A stretch of DNA of 21,571 bases from a virus, in the IMG/VR virus record IMGVR_UViG_3300001533_001058, positions 1 to 21,571 of that record; one strand, 5' to 3'. The notes under the pieces were generated by a model. The model saw nothing but the letters and a program-made list of their open reading frames with translations, was not told where the DNA came from and searched no databases. Positions 1 through 6,684 of this stretch are shown here, piece by piece. Every line of letters begins with the position of its first letter. The first letter of the stretch is position 1. The translations under genes were made by a program, and so were the position numbers.

Positions 1-49
1 ATTCGTTGTTTTTAAGTAGATTGTGGATTTTTGTGTAGAGATCAATCAT
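1..49 (-). CDS. Partial gene, product unknown, cut by window edge
   Basis: An ATG on the minus strand at 47-49 opens a frame that stays open to the window edge (16 codons, beginning MIDLYTKIHNLLKNN). It overlaps the stop of the upstream minus-strand gene by 8 bases, a common arrangement in phage operons. An AGAGGA Shine-Dalgarno-like sequence lies at 58-63, 8 bases before the ATG, which supports the start. Too little is visible to assign a function. It would be the next gene of the leftward, probably early or replication, operon. Confidence 0.55.
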   Translation of the reverse strand, partial: MIDLYTKIHNLLKNNE

Positions 50-440
50 CTTTGTATTCCTCTTTAAAATTATCAACCTCTGCTATTACCTGATGATATT
101 CTTTTTTAGGTGGAATTCCACCTTTAAACTTTTCTCTGAGTTTCTTTATCAGTGCTCTATTCTTTGCTCTCTGCTCGGGAGATATTAAATTTCCTTGCAT
201 ATTTCCACTAGTAATAGCATTCTTAGGTGTTTTTCTGTCTAAATAAAGGCATTCAATGTTGAATAGATTTATGGCAAAGCCATTAAACCATATCATCCCT
301 CGCTTTCCTGCGGTATCGGCACTTTTAAGCACAGACACCTGCTCTCCTGTGAGTTCAAATTTTTGTTTGCCTACAATGGCAATCCAGACTTCATTAAATG
401 TTTGAGGCATCGATCCCTCGGTATTGATTTTGTTTTGCAT
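42..440 (-). CDS. Hypothetical phage protein (132 aa) of the leftward operon
   Basis: The frame encodes 132 residues with no motif I recognise. It is polar, with a basic Lys/Arg-rich stretch around residues 88-106 and an acidic C-terminus. It follows the replisome-organizer-like gene and overlaps its 3' end by 47 bases, which is long. An AAGGAG at 444-449 lies 3 bases before the ATG at 440, somewhat close. A second in-frame ATG at 410 (MPQTFNEVW) has a weaker GAGGGA upstream and would shorten the overlap to 17 bases. Position suggests an early gene, perhaps DNA-metabolism related, but nothing in the protein itself shows this. Confidence 0.7.
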   Translation of the reverse strand: MQNKINTEGSMPQTFNEVWIAIVGKQKFELTGEQVSVLKSADTAGKRGMIWFNGFAINLFNIECLYLDRKTPKNAITSGNMQGNLISPEQRAKNRALIKKLREKFKGGIPPKKEYHQVIAEVDNFKEEYKDD

Positions 441-1071
441 AATCTCCTTTAATTTTTAACGCATCACGCTTTACCCAATTTATTAACGTTAGTTTCCAAT
501 TTCTTCCTTTCATTCTCCCTGGTTTTTCTCCTTCCCACAATTCAATGTCTTCCAGTTTACTTTTAACAAAAGATTCAGGGACTAAATACTTATTAGCAAT
601 TTCAGAAATAATCTCTGGAGTTATACTCTCCATATAGTCTTTATTAGTATTAATATTTATATTAGTTATAGTATTAGTAATAGTAGGAGGGTTGACTATA
701 GGTAACCTATCGGTTAACCCCCCCTCATCTTTACCCTTAATTAAGGTATTAAATATTTCTAATGGAATTAGTGTTAATTCTTTTTCTTTAGCCACTTCAC
801 TACTACCCCTAAAAGAGTTATAGCATTCAGAATTACAAACATATACCCAGTCTTTATAAAATTTAACCTTAGGATATAAATCATTTTTAGTCTTTTCTAT
901 TTCTTTTATTCTAGCTTCTGACTTGATAGAATAATTACTTAATTGAAAACAACCGGAAAAAGCAATGTTTTCGTTGGTTATTAAATATAAAAAAAGTTTT
1001 TGTCCTTGATCTGACAAAGATTGAAACCAATCGTCTTTCCAAATTTTAGTCCACACAATTCTTGTTCTCAT
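394..1071 (-). CDS. Replisome-organizer-like / replication initiation protein
   Basis: The 225-residue protein begins RTRIVWTKIWKDDWFQSLS and continues with LFLYLITNENIAFSGCFQLS. This looks like the winged-helix N-terminal region of phage replisome organizers and DnaD/O-type replication proteins, where a W-x-D-x-W-F segment is followed by an L-F-x-Y-L-x-T-N helix. A low-complexity linker of Thr/Asn/Ile repeats (about residues 129-143) separates it from a C-terminal part (about 150-210, WEGEKPGRMKGRNWKLTLIN) of the kind seen at the end of such proteins. The expected role is binding the phage origin and loading the host helicase; this comes from family resemblance, not from a catalytic motif. 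GGAGG at 1079-1083 lies 7 bases before the ATG, an ideal Shine-Dalgarno site. It overlaps the preceding gene by 4 bases. Confidence 0.65.
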   Translation of the reverse strand: MRTRIVWTKIWKDDWFQSLSDQGQKLFLYLITNENIAFSGCFQLSNYSIKSEARIKEIEKTKNDLYPKVKFYKDWVYVCNSECYNSFRGSSEVAKEKELTLIPLEIFNTLIKGKDEGGLTDRLPIVNPPTITNTITNININTNKDYMESITPEIISEIANKYLVPESFVKSKLEDIELWEGEKPGRMKGRNWKLTLINWVKRDALKIKGDYAKQNQYRGIDASNI

Positions 1072-1373
1072 TGTTTATCCTCCACATACATCCTATTTTT
1101 AAGTTCTTTAAAAGCATTAAATAGTTCTTTCGGGTCTACCAACAAATTACCACTCCAATATTGTTCTATCTCCATTTCTAAAAAAGTTACTGGACTAAAT
1201 CCAGTTGGGGTATCTTCTATTTCTGGGGAAAAAATGAAAAAACATTGTCTACCGTTTCTTTCTATTCTATATTGCTTTAAACCTCTGGCTATCAATGTTG
1301 ATGCAATATAAACATCTTTTGTTTTGTATTCTGAAATATCTGACATATAAAATTTAACATCTAATACATTCAT
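1068..1373 (-). CDS. DUF5659-like small protein
   Basis: A 101-residue protein with the layout I associate with DUF5659: an opening beta strand (VKFYMSDISEYKTKDVYIAS), a short helix with LIARGLKQYRIERNGRQCFFIF, and a C-terminal helix with QYWSGNLLVDPKELFNAFK. Such proteins occur in phages and mobile elements next to replication or DNA-processing genes, and their biochemical role is unknown. It is the first gene of the leftward operon, facing the divergent control region, and overlaps the next gene by 4 bases. A GTGGA just before the ATG may serve as a weak ribosome binding site. Confidence 0.65.
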   Translation of the reverse strand: MNVLDVKFYMSDISEYKTKDVYIASTLIARGLKQYRIERNGRQCFFIFSPEIEDTPTGFSPVTFLEMEIEQYWSGNLLVDPKELFNAFKELKNRMYVEDKQ

Positions 1374-1503
1374 TATTCCACTTCTAAATATGAAGTCAAC
1401 TATGTAAATCTATATCACTTTTTGACTATGTATGATAGTTATTTACCCACTTCCAACTGTATCAATAAGTGAGATAATAAGATAATTATAAATTAAATAA
1501 AAT
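1374..1503. promoter_or_regulatory. Divergent control region with operator-like inverted repeat
   Basis: These 130 bases separate the leftward operon from the rightward genes. They hold ACTAT-gtatg-ATAGT (1425-1439), an inverted repeat with 5-base arms, and a second copy of AACTATGTA at 1399-1406 against GACTATGTA at 1424-1432. On the minus strand TTGACT (1393-1398) resembles a -35 box. On the plus strand two GATAAT boxes and TATAAA (1487-1492) lie just before the ATG at 1504. The repeats could be operators for a phage regulator. No regulator gene is visible in the window, so this is inference. Confidence 0.4.
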
Positions 1504-1728
1504 ATGTTGAACGAAACAGCTTGTGATCAAATCAAAGACGAAAAAGTCGTTGATGTTATGAAATTAATTAGTGAAAATATCGGTGCAATTAAAGAAAAAT
1601 TAGGAATTATGTATCCTAAAGAACAATCTTCTCCATCACCTACTAACACAATAATGAGTTTCATGTTTGCTCTAAAAGATTTTAACGGAGATTTAAACGA
1701 AATATTAAAAGTCATTAGTAGTTTATGA
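1504..1728 (+). CDS. Hypothetical small phage protein (74 aa)
   Basis: The first rightward gene encodes 74 residues that look mostly helical (N-terminal LISENIGAIKEKLGIM, C-terminal FALKDFNGDLNEILKVISSL). There is no membrane segment and no recognised motif. No Shine-Dalgarno sequence precedes the ATG; a TATAAA lies 11 bases before it, so the mRNA leader may be only a few bases long. Its TGA overlaps the ATG of the next mini-ORF (ATGA). Function unknown. Confidence 0.6.
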   Translation: MLNETACDQIKDEKVVDVMKLISENIGAIKEKLGIMYPKEQSSPSPTNTIMSFMFALKDFNGDLNEILKVISSL

Positions 1729-1781
1729 AAAGAATTATAGATTTCCTCTTTGGCTGGATGAGATGTGTAGCCAATAGATAA
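1725..1781 (+). CDS. Possible 18-residue ORF, translationally coupled
   Basis: An ATG overlapping the previous stop opens an 18-codon frame (MKRIIDFLFGWMRCVANR) ending three bases before the next ATG. The protein is an amphipathic or hydrophobic short peptide. The ATGA overlap and the close packing are the only evidence that it is translated. It could equally be a chance spacer frame. Confidence 0.3.
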   Translation: MKRIIDFLFGWMRCVANR

Positions 1782-1783
1782 TT

Positions 1784-1918
1784 ATGACACCAAAACAAAA
1801 AAAACGAGCAATGAAAGGGCTTGATCGACGAATTAAAAATATCTCAAAAAAATATGAAAAAGAAAGGTGGGTTAAGTATTCTTCTAGTTATATATTTAAG
1901 TTAGAAAATGAAGAATAA
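1784..1918 (+). CDS. Small basic hypothetical protein (44 aa)
   Basis: The frame encodes 44 residues, very rich in Lys and Arg in its first 30 positions (MTPKQKKRAMKGLDRRIKNI), so it may bind nucleic acid or be a small helical protein. It starts three bases after the previous stop and overlaps the next ORF by 11 bases. No Shine-Dalgarno sequence is visible. Support rests on tight packing and a clean open frame. Confidence 0.45.
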   Translation: MTPKQKKRAMKGLDRRIKNISKKYEKERWVKYSSSYIFKLENEE

Positions 1919-2066
1919 AAAACTACTAGAATCAATTCTCGAAAGCATAGATATGGTCTTAATACAGATAGAGAATTGCTCTTATGATTATATACAAGGA
2001 ATCAAATCGTGTAAGAGCATTATCAACACATATCTCAAGGCAGTAAAGGAATCTGAGAAGGAATAG
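1908..2066 (+). CDS. Small hypothetical protein (52 aa)
   Basis: The frame encodes 52 residues predicted mainly helical, with two cysteines (NCSYDYIQGIKSCKS). It overlaps the previous ORF by 11 bases and is followed by the only non-coding stretch before the packaging genes. No motif recognised. Short helical proteins just before terminase genes are common in phages, but their roles vary. Confidence 0.5.
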   Translation: MKNKKLLESILESIDMVLIQIENCSYDYIQGIKSCKSIINTYLKAVKESEKE

Positions 2067-2182
2067 CATTTAGGCACGATAGGGGAATCATCTAGGCACG
2101 AAAAGAGGGGTATCCCCCACTGGTAGGGGACAAGGTAAAATAACCGATTTTGATGCGGAGATTATAAGTGTTATAATAGGCT
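2067..2182 (+). promoter_or_regulatory. Non-coding stretch before the terminase genes: direct repeats, G/C hairpins, extended -10 promoter
   Basis: TAGGCACGA occurs twice (2071-2079 and 2093-2101), 22 bases apart, each followed by a G-rich run. GGGG (2107-2110) can pair with CCCC (2114-2117), or TCCCC (2113-2117) can pair with GGGGA (2126-2130), giving two mutually exclusive hairpins. Repeats upstream of the small terminase gene are where cos or pac recognition sites often lie. The stretch ends with TTGATG (2150-2155), a 16-base spacer and TGTTATAAT (2169-2177), 5 bases before the next ATG. The promoter is well supported; the packaging-site idea is inference. Confidence 0.5.
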
Positions 2183-2356
2183 ATGAAGATTGAGTTCATT
2201 GCTGACAAATTACAAATATCAGGGCCAAGATCAACAGATAACAGTTTTGTAGTTAAACTAGAAACAGGAGAATATAACAATGATAAGATGGGTGATTTAC
2301 TTAAACTTCCACCACAAACTAATTTAAAAATTACCATTGAAACAGAAAATGATTAA
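2183..2356 (+). CDS. Hypothetical protein (57 aa) with leaderless-type promoter
   Basis: The frame encodes 57 residues starting MKIEFIADKLQISG and ending LKITIETEND. Alternating hydrophobic residues suggest a small beta sheet. The ATG lies 5 bases after a perfect TATAAT, so transcription should start at or next to the start codon and no Shine-Dalgarno sequence is possible. Its stop overlaps the ATG of the small terminase gene, so it likely leads the packaging operon. Small beta proteins of this look occur before terminase genes in environmental phages; function is unknown. Confidence 0.65.
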   Translation: MKIEFIADKLQISGPRSTDNSFVVKLETGEYNNDKMGDLLKLPPQTNLKITIETEND

Positions 2357-2687
2357 AGATAATAAATTACCACTAAAAGAAAAATATTTAGAATATTATA
2401 GAGAGTTACCTAATCAAGGATTAGCGGCTGATTCTATTGGAAGGAATGAGGATACTATAATTTTGTGGAGAAAAGAAGACTCGGAATTTTCGGACTTATG
2501 TGCAAAAGCAAAATCTGATTGGGCATTAAAAAAAAGTAAGAGAATAAGAAATGAAGAATGGTTATTAGAAAGAGTAATGAATGATCACTTCGGTCAAAAA
2601 AATAAAACTGATATAACATCAGGTGGAGAAAAGATAGAAACTAATACAATAGTTTTAACAAAATTCAATGAAACAGAAAGTAAATGA
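2349..2687 (+). CDS. terS: Terminase small subunit (TerS-like)
   Basis: The 112-residue protein has an N-terminal helix-turn-helix-like segment (about residues 18-40: GLAADSIGRNEDTIILWRKE) followed by a charged helical region. This is the layout of small terminase subunits, which bind the phage packaging site and feed DNA to the large subunit. It sits directly before and overlaps the large terminase gene by 20 bases, which is the strongest support. I chose the ATG at 2349, which overlaps the previous stop, over an in-frame TTG at 2337. No Shine-Dalgarno sequence is seen, so translation is probably coupled. Confidence 0.8.
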   Translation: MIKDNKLPLKEKYLEYYRELPNQGLAADSIGRNEDTIILWRKEDSEFSDLCAKAKSDWALKKSKRIRNEEWLLERVMNDHFGQKNKTDITSGGEKIETNTIVLTKFNETESK

Positions 2688-3894
2688 AATATATGAACCT
2701 TTGTTTATTAAAAAGCCGAGATATTTCATCTTAATGGGTGGAAGAGGTGCTGGGCGTTCAACAGTAGCATCACAATTAGCCAATGCAAGACTAATAGCAC
2801 CGGAATACTTTCGCTGTGCGATTATGCGTTATGTTTTAGGGGATATAAGAAATTCAATATATAGAGAAATACTAGACCGAGCCGAAGAGAACGGAATATA
2901 CGACAATCTTAAAATCAACAACAGCACCATGTCAATTCACTATGGCGAGAATAGTATCAACGCTGTGGGGTTTAGGAAATCAAGTACAGACCAAAAATCA
3001 AAATTAAAATCATTGGCAAATTATAACTGCGTTATCATTGAGGAAGCAGACGAGATACCGGAAGAAGATTTTATGCAACTAGATGACTCGCTAAGAACGG
3101 TTAAGGGGGATATTACAATCATTTTATTATTAAATCCCCCACCCAAGAGCCATTGGATAATTAAAAGGTGGTTCGACCTAGAACCAAGTGATATTAAGGA
3201 TTTTTACATTCCCAAACTTAAAGAAACCAATGACACGATTTTCCTCTATTCAAGCTATAAAGATAATATAAAAAACATAGCACAGGCAAGCGTTGATCAA
3301 TACGAAACATATAAAACAACTAAACCCAATCATTACTACAACATGATTCAAGGATTAGTACCCGAAGTCGTTAAAGGTAAAATATATCAAAACTGGAATA
3401 TAATCGACACGCTACCACCGGAAGCCAGAATGGAGAGATATGGCATGGACTTTGGATACACTAACGACCCAAGCACAATCATCGCCATATATAAACACGA
3501 CGGTGGTTATATCCTAGACGAGGTAATATACCAAAAAGGATTAAGTAATAAGCATTTAGCGGATATATTAAATAACCAACCAAAAGCTTTAGTCATCGCA
3601 GACAGTGCCGAACCCAAGAGTATCGACGAGATAAGAAGTTATGGAATCAACATAATCGGTAGCACTAAAGGGCAGGGTAGTGTCAATCAAGGAATCCAAT
3701 TTGTACAAGACCAAAAAATCAGCGTTACTAGAAGAAGCACTAATATAATCAGGGAATATGACAACTATGCTTGGCGTACCAATAAAGACGGGGAGAGCTT
3801 AAACGAACCGGAACATCATTACTCGCACTCAATGGACGCCCTTCGTTACGGATTAGTTAATAATTCATCTTCCTTTTCATTTGGTATAATATAA
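2668..3894 (+). CDS. terL: Terminase large subunit (packaging ATPase and nuclease)
   Basis: The 408-residue protein has all the landmarks of a TerL. Walker A is GGRGAGRS (residues 24-31). Walker B with the catalytic Glu is CVIIEEADE (121-129). A coupling motif LLLNPPPKSH lies near 153-162. The C-terminal RNase H-like nuclease has the three expected acidic residues: D261 in GMDFGYTNDP, D312 in ADSAEPKSI and D390 in HSMDALRYGL. It powers packaging of DNA into the prohead through the portal and cuts the concatemer. The length is typical of compact HK97-type enzymes. Its last codons contain the -10 promoter of the portal gene. Confidence 0.97.
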   Translation: MKQKVNEIYEPLFIKKPRYFILMGGRGAGRSTVASQLANARLIAPEYFRCAIMRYVLGDIRNSIYREILDRAEENGIYDNLKINNSTMSIHYGENSINAVGFRKSSTDQKSKLKSLANYNCVIIEEADEIPEEDFMQLDDSLRTVKGDITIILLLNPPPKSHWIIKRWFDLEPSDIKDFYIPKLKETNDTIFLYSSYKDNIKNIAQASVDQYETYKTTKPNHYYNMIQGLVPEVVKGKIYQNWNIIDTLPPEARMERYGMDFGYTNDPSTIIAIYKHDGGYILDEVIYQKGLSNKHLADILNNQPKALVIADSAEPKSIDEIRSYGINIIGSTKGQGSVNQGIQFVQDQKISVTRRSTNIIREYDNYAWRTNKDGESLNEPEHHYSHSMDALRYGLVNNSSSFSFGII

Positions 3895-3896
3895 GT
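3882..3896 (+). promoter_or_regulatory. Extended -10 promoter for the portal gene
   Basis: TGGTATAAT (3882-3890) is a perfect extended -10 element inside the last codons of the large terminase gene. Only 6 bases (ATAAGT) separate it from the portal ATG at 3897, so the transcript should start at or beside the A of the start codon. No good -35 box is visible, as expected for extended -10 promoters. Confidence 0.65.
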
Positions 3897-6047
3897 ATGA
3901 ACATATTTAGCACGATAAAAAAATCTTTCTCAAGGGGGCAGAGTAGGACTATAGGGGGGCTATTCGGGTGGATAAACCAAAACGATTGGTCTAAACGAAC
4001 CCTACTTAAGCAATACACACGATATGTATATCCCATCATCGCCGCAGTTGCCGAAGAGAGTGCTAAAGCTGATTTCTTTTTAGAAAGAAATGATAAACCA
4101 ATAAGCTCCCATCCTTTAATGGATTTACTGAAAACTCCGAATCCTGACACTTCCCAATTTCAATTTTTAGAAGCCCATTTTACTTATATGAAATTAGCAG
4201 GGGAATCTTTTTGGTATCTAGCCAAAGGTGAGAAAAGCTTAAAACCCAAACTCATGTATTTATTGCGTCCTGATATGGTAGAGGTAGCTATAGACGAAAA
4301 AGCCAATGTACCCGTCGTTAAGGGGTATGTTTTGACCGACGATAAGGGGAATAAGACCACACTAGAACCCAATGAAGTAATTCACTTTAGGATGCCAAAT
4401 CCAACCAATCCTTTCAGAGGACTCGGTCCGGTAGAAGCAGGAAAGATATATATCCAAACTGAAGAATCGGGAAGCGTATGGACTCGCAACGCATTAAACA
4501 ACGCAGGGAGACCAAGCGGAATCCTTTCGCTTAAAGGGGTAATCACTGACGATGACTTTAGTCAACTGAAAAAAGAATTTAAACAAAATTATACCGGTTC
4601 AGAGAACGCCGGCAAGACAATGTTATTAAAAGGAACAGACGGTTTAGATTATCAAAAAATGGGAATGGAATTAGGCGAAGTCGCCTTGAAAGAAATGAAG
4701 GATATGACTAGAGATGACATAATGGTAATGTTTAGAGTAAGTAAAACGATGTTGGGAATATCCGATGATGTTAATAGGGCTAATGCTAGAGAAGGTAAGC
4801 AAGTATTTATTGAAAATATAATTAAACCAGAATTAGACAGGTTTATTGACCAAGTTAATTCTAAACTCGCACCAATGTTTGAAAAAGGATTAACCCTTTA
4901 TTACAAAGACCCAGCCACTATCTCAGAGCAAGAGATGATGAAGGAATGGGAAATCGGACACAATAAATGGCTAACGACTAATGATATAAGATTCGAAAAA
5001 GGTTTAGATCCAATAGAGGGCGGGGATGTTATATACCAACCTCTTAATTTAGTACCTATGAGCGAAACTCCAGCCATATTAACTCCTCAAAAGAAAGTTA
5101 AGAAACAACTAACAAGACATGAGAAAGGCGAGATCTTCAGAAAGACGCTATTCACTCAAGCTGATCAGTGGTCAAGTAAATACGAAAATGAGTTAAAAAA
5201 GGAATTTGACATCCAAAGAAAAGAAATCTTTAGACAAAACAAATCCCTGACTAAGACATTCGCCTCATGGTTATTCGATAAAAAAGAATCTAAAGCAAGA
5301 CTCTTGAAAGTCTTAACACCCATATCTTATGCTTTCATGAAAGAGCAGAGTAAATTAGCTTTTGATATTGCAGGGGATAATGAAACACAATTTGAGATTG
5401 ACGCAAGTGTCAGAGATTATGTAACCGAGAGAATAGATAGATTTGCCGATACAGTCAACGATGAAACCATTAAACAGATAGAGGGTACTCTCGCACAAGG
5501 AATGGAGCAAGGGGAATCAGTGTATAAACTTAAAAAGAGAATAAGCGAGGTCTACACTGAAGCCAAAGGTTACAGAGCCGAAAGGATAGCGAGAACGGAA
5601 GCAATAGCAAGCAGCAATGAGAGTGCTAACCAATCGTATAGACAATCACCTTTAGTCAACGGCAAAGAGTGGTTGACCGAGCCTGACGCTTGTGAATTCT
5701 GTATACCCATGAACGGTAAAATTGTAGGCTTATCGGAAAACTTCTCAGAATTAAATCAAACACTAGAAGGTGTGGACGGTGGTATCATGACCACAGATTA
5801 TACTGAAATTGTACATCCACCTTTGCACCCTAACTGTCGTTGTACTATACTCCCAGTAGCTGATATTCCTAAAAGTGTTAAATACAAAGAAGTAGAAGAG
5901 GATATTGAAAAAGCAAAAAAAGAGTTTGAGGAAATGAAAGCTAAAGAGTTAATTAAAATTAAAAAAGAAAAGAGTAAAATTAAAAAACAACAAAAAAAAC
6001 TCAAAAAGGAGTTAAAAGACATAGAAAAACTCTATGAAACACAATAA
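3897..6047 (+). CDS. Portal protein fused to MuF-like head morphogenesis domain
   Basis: The 716-residue protein has an HK97-family portal region in roughly residues 1-400 (for example PLMDLLKTPNPDTSQFQFLE, VIHFRMPNPTNPFRGLGPVE and, near 285-305, the ADDVNRANAR-like SDDVNRANAREGKQ). It then has a MuF-type domain with RAERIARTEAIASSN (about 559-573), a CEFC pair within EWLTEPDACEFCIPMNGK (about 591-608) and HPNCRC (about 643-648). The conserved Cys/His set suggests a metal-binding minidomain. A Lys/Glu-rich coiled coil ends the protein (660-716). Portals form the DNA entry ring; MuF proteins are minor head proteins, usually encoded as a separate gene. The ATG is 6 bases after a TATAAT. It overlaps the glycosyltransferase gene by 14 bases. 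Confidence 0.93.
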   Translation: MNIFSTIKKSFSRGQSRTIGGLFGWINQNDWSKRTLLKQYTRYVYPIIAAVAEESAKADFFLERNDKPISSHPLMDLLKTPNPDTSQFQFLEAHFTYMKLAGESFWYLAKGEKSLKPKLMYLLRPDMVEVAIDEKANVPVVKGYVLTDDKGNKTTLEPNEVIHFRMPNPTNPFRGLGPVEAGKIYIQTEESGSVWTRNALNNAGRPSGILSLKGVITDDDFSQLKKEFKQNYTGSENAGKTMLLKGTDGLDYQKMGMELGEVALKEMKDMTRDDIMVMFRVSKTMLGISDDVNRANAREGKQVFIENIIKPELDRFIDQVNSKLAPMFEKGLTLYYKDPATISEQEMMKEWEIGHNKWLTTNDIRFEKGLDPIEGGDVIYQPLNLVPMSETPAILTPQKKVKKQLTRHEKGEIFRKTLFTQADQWSSKYENELKKEFDIQRKEIFRQNKSLTKTFASWLFDKKESKARLLKVLTPISYAFMKEQSKLAFDIAGDNETQFEIDASVRDYVTERIDRFADTVNDETIKQIEGTLAQGMEQGESVYKLKKRISEVYTEAKGYRAERIARTEAIASSNESANQSYRQSPLVNGKEWLTEPDACEFCIPMNGKIVGLSENFSELNQTLEGVDGGIMTTDYTEIVHPPLHPNCRCTILPVADIPKSVKYKEVEEDIEKAKKEFEEMKAKELIKIKKEKSKIKKQQKKLKKELKDIEKLYETQ

Positions 6048-6684
6048 AGTTGCAGTTTTAATCCCGACATACAATCGGGAAGAATTGATAACTCAAACAC
6101 TAGAATCAATTGACAAACAGACTTACAAGAATATAGATATTTATATATATGATGACTGCTCAACTGACAAGACGATAGAGGTTGTACAAAATTTCAAAAC
6201 TGATAAGAAAATTTTCATAAAGAAAGGGGAAGTGAACGGCGGTTGTGGTACAGCGAGGAATCAATTACTAGACTGGGTGTCAAGGGAATATGATTATTAT
6301 TTCTTTCAAGATAGTGATGACATAAGCGTAGAAACTCGATTTGAAGTAATGATAGGATATATGGAAAGCGGGGGATATGATATAGCGTGGTCGGATATGT
6401 ACTCATTCGTTCATCCTAATCTTAACAGAAGGGCATTAAGGCATGTCGATGTATCAAGGTATCAATCAAGAGAGGGATTATTCCAAAATATGAATTTCCC
6501 GACTTGTGTATTTAACCCTGAAATAGCGGATAAATTTAAATTCAACGACGGCACAAGAATTGGCGAAGATGTAGAGTGGATTTGTAAAATGATAGGGAAG
6601 GTTAAAATGGGTAGCTTCAATCACCCATTGTATTATTTGAGAAAACACGAAGGGCGGGTTACAAATTCAAAGTGGAATAAATGA
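6034..6684 (+). CDS. Family 2 glycosyltransferase
   Basis: The 216-residue protein is a compact GT-A fold enzyme. It starts KVAVLIPTYNREELITQTLE, has the nucleotide-binding DD at 40-41 (YIYDDCSTDKT), the metal-binding DSDD at 93-96 and GED at 177-179, the usual place of the catalytic base. It should transfer a sugar from a nucleotide-sugar donor; donor and acceptor cannot be read from sequence. No signal peptide or membrane anchor is seen, so it acts in the cytoplasm. It overlaps the portal gene by 14 bases and the next gene by 4, so the glycan cassette is co-translated with the head genes. Confidence 0.92.
   Translation: MKHNKVAVLIPTYNREELITQTLESIDKQTYKNIDIYIYDDCSTDKTIEVVQNFKTDKKIFIKKGEVNGGCGTARNQLLDWVSREYDYYFFQDSDDISVETRFEVMIGYMESGGYDIAWSDMYSFVHPNLNRRALRHVDVSRYQSREGLFQNMNFPTCVFNPEIADKFKFNDGTRIGEDVEWICKMIGKVKMGSFNHPLYYLRKHEGRVTNSKWNK

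Noticed and set aside
1021-1311. Plus-strand open frame of 96 codons
   Set aside because: It lies antisense to the replisome-organizer-like and DUF5659-like genes, which have ribosome binding sites and recognisable sequence; it is an AT-rich shadow.
2092-2337. Minus-strand open frame of 81 codons over the repeats and the 57-residue gene
   Set aside because: No start signal, and it opposes a plus-strand gene with a clear promoter and coupled stop; judged a shadow.
5558-6047. Toxin domain at the C-terminus of the MuF region
   Set aside because: MuF proteins sometimes carry polymorphic toxins, but here only a Lys/Glu-rich coiled coil follows the HPNCRC motif.
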